DNA from: Candidatus Poribacteria bacterium
GTDB lineage: Bacteria; Poribacteria; WGA-4E; GCA-2687025
Assembly (NCBI GenBank): GCA_027625215.1
Contig: JAQBWJ010000097.1
Location: 1-7,363 of the forward strand
DNA length: 7,363 nucleotides
Direction of reading: 5' to 3'
The translations under genes were made by a program, and so were the position numbers. Positions 1 to 4,117 of this stretch are shown piece after piece. How positions within the stretch are numbered: the stretch's first letter is position 1; the number at the start of each line of letters is the position of its first letter. A model generated the notes under the pieces. The model searched no databases, was not told the DNA's origin, and saw nothing but the letters and a program-made list of their open reading frames with translations.

Positions 1-96
1 TCGCTGATCGGAAAGACGTACCCGCTTGACCGCATCCGCGAGGCGGTGGAAGACGCCTCGCAAGGACGGTCGCATCGTATCGCGGTGAAACCGTAG
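1..96 (+). CDS. C-terminal end of a medium-chain dehydrogenase/reductase (partial)
   Basis: The frame open from base 1 to the TAG at 94-96 encodes 31 residues, with the segment GKTYPLDRIREAVEDASQG followed by a short basic strand ending in VKP. This is the usual C-terminus of zinc-dependent alcohol dehydrogenases and NADPH:quinone reductases of the MDR superfamily: a hydrophobic-Pro-Leu segment, a helix with REA, then a 'G(K/R)hhhhh' final strand. These are cytosolic NAD(P)H-dependent oxidoreductases. The catalytic and Rossmann domains lie outside the window, so substrate and zinc dependence cannot be judged. The next gene starts 52 bases downstream on the same strand, so the two could be cotranscribed. 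The family call rests on a short tail only. Confidence 0.6.
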   Translation, partial: SLIGKTYPLDRIREAVEDASQGRSHRIAVKP

Positions 97-148
97 TTTT
101 GAGCCATCTCGTAAAAAAACGATCCCCCCAAAAACAAAGGAACGGTTC

Positions 149-1312
149 ATGTCGAAAGAAGCGGTGCGTCGAGCGACGCAGAAACTGTTGACGGAAGCGT
201 GGGGCGGCAAGGTGTCGCTCAAAGTCGGTGACGACGAGGGGCTGTCGGGGCGGCAGTACGTCCATCGGTTCGAGGTAAAAACCGCGCCGAAGGGGTCTCC
301 CGCCAGTATCGTTGTGAAGCAGGCTCCCGAACGCGGCGATCAGAAGTACGATCCAACCTCCGACAACTTCGTGACGACGCGCTTCTTCAACGAGTGGGCG
401 TGCCTCCGGTTCATGTCGGAGGTGTGTTCCGAACCGCTGCCCGTGCCGCGCTTTTACGGCGGGAATGTCGAGGCGGGGTTCGTCGTGATGGAGGACTTGG
501 GGACGGGGCAACGGCTCGATCACGCCCTATTGGGCGACGACCCCGCGTTTGCGACGAAAACGCTCGTCGGGCTGTTCGAGTCGACGGGACGGATGCACGC
601 GGCGACGGTCGGCAAGCGCGAACGGTTCGAGGCGATCCTCAACGAGTTGAGCGAGCGTCGGCATCCGACTCAACACGGCGGGAAGTCGCGGTATCGTCGG
701 CAGATGCGCGAGGGGTTCGCGGCGATTGGCGTCTCGCCGAAACGCGGGTTTTACGCGGAAATGGAGCGGATCGAAGCGCGCAAGACGGAGGAGCCGTTTC
801 ACGCGTTGATTCACGGCGACCCCTGCCCCGACAACTGCCATTGGGTCGGCGACCGCGTTGTGCTGCTCGACTTCGAGCACGGTCGGTTCGACAACGCCTT
901 CAGCGACGGCTGCTACCCGGTGATTCACTTCCCGACGTGTTGGTGCGTCAGTCGGTTGCCGGAGGAGGTGTCGCGTCAGGCGGTGGCGGCGTATCGGGCG
1001 GAACTCGTGAAAGGCAGCCCCAACGCGGCGGACGACGCCACCTTCGAGCGGGCGATGACGGACGCCTCGCTGCGTTGGGCGTATACGACGTTCTTGGGCT
1101 GGTCGATGCCCGGCATCTTGGAGAAGGACCACCAGTGGGGGTTGGTCACGGTGCGACAGCGGGTGTTGTTTCGACTTGGGTTGGTCGTGGAGATGTTGGA
1201 GCGGAACGGGCTGTACCCCGCCGTCGCCGAAACGAGCCGTCGGGCGGTGGCGGCGCTCTCCGAGCGGTGGGCGGAGGTCGAGGCAATGCCGTTGTATCCG
1301 GCGTTTCGGTGA
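149..1312 (+). CDS. APH-fold small-molecule kinase (phosphotransferase family), substrate unknown
   Basis: A 387-residue protein with the aminoglycoside phosphotransferase/choline kinase fold. The ATP-anchoring lysine is probably K57 in IVVKQ, with E82 in the following helix as its partner. The hinge is VVMEDLG (112-118). The catalytic (Brenner) loop is HGDPCPDN (222-229) with D224 as catalytic base and N229 as metal ligand. The Mg-binding aspartate is D241 in LLDFE. All key residues are present, so it should be an active cytosolic kinase. The length and the long helical C-terminal lobe fit the broad APH/ecdysteroid-kinase-like group, whose bacterial members mostly have unknown substrates, so antibiotic resistance should not be assumed. 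The ATG at 149 follows AAAGGAA (136-142) with a 6-base spacer. It sits 52 bases after the dehydrogenase end and may share its transcript. Its composition (about 63% GC by hand count of one line) is typical of the non-island genes here. Confidence 0.85.
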   Translation: MSKEAVRRATQKLLTEAWGGKVSLKVGDDEGLSGRQYVHRFEVKTAPKGSPASIVVKQAPERGDQKYDPTSDNFVTTRFFNEWACLRFMSEVCSEPLPVPRFYGGNVEAGFVVMEDLGTGQRLDHALLGDDPAFATKTLVGLFESTGRMHAATVGKRERFEAILNELSERRHPTQHGGKSRYRRQMREGFAAIGVSPKRGFYAEMERIEARKTEEPFHALIHGDPCPDNCHWVGDRVVLLDFEHGRFDNAFSDGCYPVIHFPTCWCVSRLPEEVSRQAVAAYRAELVKGSPNAADDATFERAMTDASLRWAYTTFLGWSMPGILEKDHQWGLVTVRQRVLFRLGLVVEMLERNGLYPAVAETSRRAVAALSERWAEVEAMPLYPAFR

Positions 1313-1355
1313 GGCGGGGTTGTCGGGTACACTATTGGGGTGAGAGGGGTGATGA

Positions 1356-1628
1356 ATGAGTACCACAACACGACACGAAGCACATGAACTGCTCGATGCG
1401 CTCCCTGATAGTGAATTGGGTTCGGTGACGGACTATCTTGCGGGACGGTTGAACGATCATCGTCAACGGCAACTGGACGCTGCCCACCGGCGGATGGCGG
1501 AGATCGGTTTGCGCGTGAGGGAGCCGCATCCGTTAAGCGCTGACGACCAACGCCGATTGCTCGAATGGAAGCCGGTGAAGACGACGGGCGAACCCGTGTC
1601 GGAGACGATCATCCGCGAGAGGCGATAA
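1356..1628 (+). CDS. Antitoxin of toxin-antitoxin pair 1 (VapB-like role)
   Basis: A 90-residue acidic/basic helical protein placed directly before a PIN-domain toxin, the standard order for VapBC modules. Its role would be to bind and inhibit the toxin and usually to repress the operon. The N-terminal half (MSTTTR, then a helix containing LPDSEL, 16-21) resembles the 'LPee-L' helices of many small antitoxins. I see no clear ribbon-helix-helix, AbrB or Phd DNA-binding motif. The C-terminal 20 residues, EWKP (70-73), TGE (77-79), VS (81-82), TII (84-86) and a terminal RERR, are shared with the second antitoxin downstream (13 of 20 identical, ending at the shared Arg). This is the part expected to fill the toxin active site, where an arginine often contacts the acidic cluster. 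The ATG at 1356 is preceded by a purine-rich GAGAGGGG (1342-1349). The ATG at 1352 is in another frame. Confidence 0.75.
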   Translation: MSTTTRHEAHELLDALPDSELGSVTDYLAGRLNDHRQRQLDAAHRRMAEIGLRVREPHPLSADDQRRLLEWKPVKTTGEPVSETIIRERR

Positions 1629-1630
1629 CG

Positions 1631-2131
1631 TTGATCGAGGTATTCGTCATCGACAGCAGTGCGTTGGTCAAAGGCTACGTCGAGGAAACCGGATCTGAGT
1701 GGGTGCGAGCTCTGCTGAATCGGTCAACCGATGTGCCGATCTACATCGCGCACATAACCATTGTGGAAACGGTTGCCGCTATCGCAAGGTGTTCTCGTCC
1801 CGGCGATATTCCGCGCGATGAGGCGGAGAAGGCGATCACGACGTTTATGACCGAAGGCGCAGGTCGATTGCGCGGCATTGACGTTGACTACGGCGTCATC
1901 CTGCGTGCGGCGGGACTTGCGTCCAAGCATGTGATACGCGGGTACGACGCTGTCCAACTTGCCGTTGCGTTGGGTGTCCGCCAAGCGTTTCAAGAGTCCG
2001 AGACGGGGAGCGTTGCGCTGGTTTCATCGGGCGGAGAACTGAACGCCGCCGCCCGCGCGGAAGGGCTTGTCGTGATCGATCCGACCGACATGCCTCGTGA
2101 TGGGCAGGCACCCGACGTAAGGAGTGAATGA
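1631..2131 (+). CDS. vapC: PIN-domain ribonuclease toxin 1 (VapC-like), altered fourth acidic site
   Basis: A 166-residue PIN-domain protein. VapC toxins are Mg-dependent endoribonucleases that block translation by cutting tRNA or rRNA. Acidic residues visible are D8 in VIDSSALVK, E46 in ITIVETVAA and D106 in RGYDAVQLA. The fourth position, normally Asp in a (T/S)xDxxL motif, is Gly134 in VSSGGEL, while the sister toxin has VSSDNEL. Activity may therefore be reduced or rely on another residue such as E136. I chose the TTG at 1631: it gives a toxin beginning (M)IEVFVIDSS, like its sister (M)IYFFDSS, lies 2 bases after the antitoxin stop, and follows GAGAGG (1617-1622) with an 8-base spacer. 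A longer open frame from 1565 would run through the antitoxin coding region. The C-terminus extends about 13 residues beyond the sister's end and its stop overlaps the next antitoxin gene. Confidence 0.82.
   Translation: MIEVFVIDSSALVKGYVEETGSEWVRALLNRSTDVPIYIAHITIVETVAAIARCSRPGDIPRDEAEKAITTFMTEGAGRLRGIDVDYGVILRAAGLASKHVIRGYDAVQLAVALGVRQAFQESETGSVALVSSGGELNAAARAEGLVVIDPTDMPRDGQAPDVRSE
2036..2085 (+). repeat. Near-identical direct repeat, copy 1 (3' end of toxin 1)
   Basis: This 50-base stretch matches 2796-2845 at 48 of 50 positions, at an offset of exactly 760 bases. The mismatches are at 2049 and 2080, and 2050-2079 is an uninterrupted 30-base identity. Both copies encode the same region, ELNA-ARAEGLVVIDPT, in the same frame. 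Upstream the two genes diverge quickly, with mismatches at 2029, 2031 and 2033-2035. The repeat is part of the coding sequence of two paralogues and not a separate element. Confidence 0.9.
2121..2124 (+). promoter_or_regulatory. Ribosome binding site deciding the antitoxin 2 start
   Basis: GGAG within AAGGAG (2119-2124) lies 6 bases before the ATG at 2131 but only 3 bases before the ATG at 2128. The spacing favours 2131, which also gives MSTTTR, the same N-terminus as antitoxin 1. The site lies inside the end of the toxin 1 coding sequence. Confidence 0.65.
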
Positions 2132-2400
2132 TGAGTACGACGACACGCGAGCGATTGCATCAAATGGTGGAAAACCTGCCGGAGAACACGTTACAGGCGG
2201 TGCAACGGATACTGGAGCGGATCGCGCAACGAAACGCTGTCATTGAGTTCAACCGGGAACTGCTGCGTGACGGTGCGCTTCTGAACGTCACGCCTGACCC
2301 GACCGACGAAATCGTCCGACGATTCCATGAGTGGAAACCGATTCCCGTCACTGGTGAATCCGTATCAAACACAATCATCGAGGATCGGAACGCTCGGTGA
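2131..2400 (+). CDS. Antitoxin of toxin-antitoxin pair 2 (VapB-like role), paralogue of antitoxin 1
   Basis: An 89-residue protein that begins MSTTTR like antitoxin 1 and ends with the same toxin-binding-type tail: EWKP (67-70), TGE (74-76), VS (78-79), TII (81-83) and arginine near the end. The N-terminal helix carries LPENTL (16-21), equivalent to LPDSEL of antitoxin 1, but the middle of the protein (about 30-65) is little conserved. It should neutralise the PIN toxin encoded next. Two ATGs are adjacent (2128 and 2131); ribosome-site spacing favours 2131, where the start shares one base with the toxin 1 stop. Its own stop TGA (2398-2400) overlaps the GTG start of toxin 2, so translation of antitoxin and toxin is probably coupled. 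No named DNA-binding motif is visible. Confidence 0.77.
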   Translation: MSTTTRERLHQMVENLPENTLQAVQRILERIAQRNAVIEFNRELLRDGALLNVTPDPTDEIVRRFHEWKPIPVTGESVSNTIIEDRNAR

Positions 2401-2852
2401 TCTACTTCTTCGACAGTAGCGCGTTCGTCAAACGGTACGTCAGCGAATCGGGCAGCGAGCATGTTCGGAGTCTGCTTGCGCCGGACGCCGAGAATGTCTG
2501 CTACATCGCGCATCTGACTGTCGTGGAAGTCACCGCCGCGCTGCATCGCCGTTCTCGTAGCGGCGCGATTCGTTCCACTGACCTTGAAACCGTGTTGAAC
2601 GATTTCCGGTCGCATGTGCGGGATTATGTACAGGTATACAGGATCACCGAAGAACTGATCGAACGGGGAGCCCGTCTTGCGTCGCAGCACGTTCTTCGAG
2701 GCTATGACGCGATGCAGTTGGCAACGGCGCTGACGTTGAATGAACGGTTGATCAGCCGCGAGTTGGGGTTGTTGACGTTGGTTTCATCCGACAACGAACT
2801 GAACGCCGTCGCCCGCGCGGAAGGGCTTGTCGTGATCGACCCGACGGAATGA
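2397..2852 (+). CDS. vapC: PIN-domain ribonuclease toxin 2 (VapC)
   Basis: A 151-residue PIN-domain protein with the full acidic set: D6 in FFDSSAFVK, E44 in LTVVEVTAA, D104 in RGYDAMQLA and D132 in VSSDNEL. It is expected to be an active Mg-dependent endoribonuclease held in check by the preceding antitoxin. It uses GTG at 2397 inside the GTGA overlap with the antitoxin stop. A purine-rich GAGGA (2380-2384) lies 12 bases upstream and GGAA (2387-2390) 6 bases upstream. Toxin 1 is clearly paralogous: the motif blocks are shared throughout and the last approximately 17 residues are almost identical, while the middle (about 50-125) is strongly diverged. The gene ends the tandem cassette, and 97 non-coding bases separate it from the nuclease gene. 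Confidence 0.88.
   Translation: MIYFFDSSAFVKRYVSESGSEHVRSLLAPDAENVCYIAHLTVVEVTAALHRRSRSGAIRSTDLETVLNDFRSHVRDYVQVYRITEELIERGARLASQHVLRGYDAMQLATALTLNERLISRELGLLTLVSSDNELNAVARAEGLVVIDPTE
2796..2845 (+). repeat. Near-identical direct repeat, copy 2 (3' end of toxin 2)
   Basis: This is the second copy of the 50-base stretch at 2036-2085 (48/50 identical). It encodes the final strand and helix of the second PIN toxin, seven bases before the stop codon ends. In copy 1 the reading frame continues past the equivalent point and the gene is longer. Confidence 0.9.
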
Positions 2853-2876
2853 CCGTAGAGATACGCCGACGGGCGG

Positions 2877-2905
2877 TTTCGTTCATCGACAATACCTACT
2901 AGAAT
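2877..2905 (+). promoter_or_regulatory. Weak candidate promoter for the nuclease gene
   Basis: The 97-base gap between toxin 2 and the nuclease is locally AT-rich around 2882-2935 and contains TAGAAT (2900-2905), a 5/6 match to the sigma-70 -10 box. The hexamer 17 bases upstream (TTTCGT, 2877-2882) is a poor -35 match. It is listed because it is the only plausible promoter site in the gap. It supports separate transcription of the nuclease but is weak. Confidence 0.22.
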
Positions 2906-2935
2906 ACAGATCGCGCTCAGTTTTGTGACATTTTC

Positions 2936-2940
2936 GGAGG
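2936..2940 (+). promoter_or_regulatory. Strong ribosome binding site of the nuclease gene
   Basis: GGAGG lies 9 bases before the ATG at 2950. It is the best Shine-Dalgarno match in the window and fixes the nuclease start. Confidence 0.7.
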
Positions 2941-2949
2941 CATCACCAA

Positions 2950-4104
2950 ATGCTCGTTGACAGGGCGCGGCTCATCACGCGCATCGACGATATCCGCTCT
3001 GGTCTTCGAGCCGGACGTTTTGCGAACGAGGCAGCCGTATCGCAAGGCTGTATCCTTCCAATTCTAGGAATGCTTGGGTGGGATCGGGACGACACGGAGA
3101 TCGTCTTTCCAGAGTACTCGATGAAAGGTCAGCGCGTCGATTACGCTTTATGTCATCCGCGCCGCAAGCCGGTCGCGTTCATCGAAGTCAAACAGACGGG
3201 TAAAGGCGAAGGTTCGGAACAACAATTGTTCCAATACGCCTACATGGAAGGCGTGCAGTTGGCGATTTTGACCGACGGACGCGAGTGGAGTTTTTTCCTT
3301 CCCGCCGAACGTGGCAACTTCGAGGAACGCCGCGTCTACAAGTTGGATATTGTGGAACGTGATAACGCCGAATGCGCGGATCGCCTGACACGATATTTGG
3401 AATATGCCTCCGTCGTATCCGGCGAGGCGATAGATGCCGCGCGCGAAGATTATCGCAACATCGCCCGCGCCCGTGAAGTTCGAGATACACTTCCGAAAGC
3501 GTGGGTAAAACTTGTGTCAGAACGAGATGAGCTCTTGTTAGGGATCATCGCTGAATGCGTCGAAGATTTGTGTGGATACAAACCATCTGTCGAGGTCGTC
3601 GCGCATTTTGCCAGTAATGATCTTATTCTGCGTTCTCCGCTATCCTCGATGCCCCCGCACTCATCTCATCAAATGCCAGAATCTGACAAGCCGACGACGA
3701 AGCCCGGGATAGAACCCGCTGAGAACGATGAGTCTTCTTCCGTTTCGTCCAAAGAATATTGTGTAACTGTCTTGGGCAAACGCCTCGACGCCGAGAGCGC
3801 GAGAGGTGTCCTCGTGCAGTTTCTCGAATCGCTATATGAACGTGATAAACGAATATTCGAAAAATTCGTTGTCGTTCGCCGCTCTAGAAAAGGTAGTCGT
3901 CCTTATATCTCTCAAAATTTGTCTGAATTGTATCCTAACAGCCCTCAATTGCTCGAAGAACAATCGAGTACTCATCAACTTAAGTCAGGCTGGTGGGTTG
4001 GATTAAACGCAAGCCGAGTTAGCATCAACCGAATCATTGAAATTGCGTGTGAGGCAGCCGAACTGAAACTCGGTGTTGATGTCTTCGTCAATCTTGGCGA
4101 CTAG
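2950..4104 (+). CDS. Stand-alone PD-(D/E)XK nuclease with HsdR-type N-terminal domain and unnamed C-terminal domain
   Basis: A 384-residue protein. Residues 1 to about 130 look like the nuclease domain of type I restriction HsdR and related solitary proteins. E27 lies in the first helix, followed by a 'P-L-LGW' segment (ILPILGMLGWD, 35-45), then RVDYAL with D64, AFIEVKQ with E79 and K81, and Q92-x3-Y96 in QLFQY, the QxxxY element of HsdR nucleases. All are intact, so it probably cuts DNA. Residues 130-220 are mostly helical. Residues 228-268 form a Ser/Pro/Glu-rich linker. Residues 269-384 form a separate domain ending in a GWWVGLNAS element (347-355) and a helix rich in Ile/Ala. The pattern looks like a conserved nucleic-acid-binding-type domain, but I cannot name it. 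No helicase, methylase or specificity subunit is present here. GC falls to about 43% over the C-terminal coding region, suggesting transfer. It could be a restriction/defence effector or a regulatory protein with a remnant nuclease fold. Confidence 0.78.
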   Translation: MLVDRARLITRIDDIRSGLRAGRFANEAAVSQGCILPILGMLGWDRDDTEIVFPEYSMKGQRVDYALCHPRRKPVAFIEVKQTGKGEGSEQQLFQYAYMEGVQLAILTDGREWSFFLPAERGNFEERRVYKLDIVERDNAECADRLTRYLEYASVVSGEAIDAAREDYRNIARAREVRDTLPKAWVKLVSERDELLLGIIAECVEDLCGYKPSVEVVAHFASNDLILRSPLSSMPPHSSHQMPESDKPTTKPGIEPAENDESSSVSSKEYCVTVLGKRLDAESARGVLVQFLESLYERDKRIFEKFVVVRRSRKGSRPYISQNLSELYPNSPQLLEEQSSTHQLKSGWWVGLNASRVSINRIIEIACEAAELKLGVDVFVNLGD

Positions 4105-4107
4105 GAG
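4103..4107 (+). promoter_or_regulatory. Ribosome binding site of xylB, overlapping the nuclease stop
   Basis: AGGAG (4103-4107) shares its first two bases with the TAG stop (4102-4104) and lies 10 bases before the ATG at 4118. It supports that start over the in-frame ATG at 4073, which lies inside the nuclease gene and would add a 15-residue non-homologous leader. Confidence 0.65.
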
Positions 4108-4117
4108 AATATGTTTC

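Larger units (their letters stand above)
1313..4104. other. Candidate accessory (defence/stability) island of lower GC
   Basis: This block holds two toxin-antitoxin pairs and a restriction-like nuclease, flanked by metabolic genes. By hand count, 1381-1440 is 31/60 GC, 1741-1800 is 32/60 and 3841-4080 is 103/240 (43%), against 38/60 at 781-840 upstream and 91/120 (76%) at 4801-4920 in xylB. I see no integrase, transposase, tRNA or obvious flanking repeat, so the mechanism and exact ends of any insertion are unknown. The start coordinate is simply the end of the kinase gene and the end coordinate is the nuclease stop. Confidence 0.45.

Noticed and set aside
1313..1355. Promoter or operator before antitoxin 1
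   Set aside because: TACACT (1328-1333) resembles a -10 box, but no acceptable -35 lies 16-18 bases upstream and I found no clear inverted repeat.
394..1359. A 321-codon + frame overlapping the APH-fold kinase, and a 279-codon - frame at 527-1366
   Set aside because: Both products are low-complexity and Arg-rich with no family features. The kinase frame carries the catalytic motifs and a ribosome binding site.
1565..1630. Extending toxin 1 to an ATG at 1565
   Set aside because: This would add 22 residues encoded within the antitoxin 1 tail, with no PIN homology. The TTG at 1631 matches the sister toxin's start and has a ribosome site.
2864..2882. Possible terminator hairpin after toxin 2 (CGCC-GACG-GGCG followed by GTTTCGTT)
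   Set aside because: The stem is only 4 base pairs and the T-run is interrupted. This is too weak to call.
4073..4117. Extending xylB to an ATG at 4073
   Set aside because: The extra 15 residues precede the conserved GVDIGTSGT loop that starts FGGY kinases within the first few residues, overlap the nuclease gene, and lack the ribosome-site support that 4118 has.
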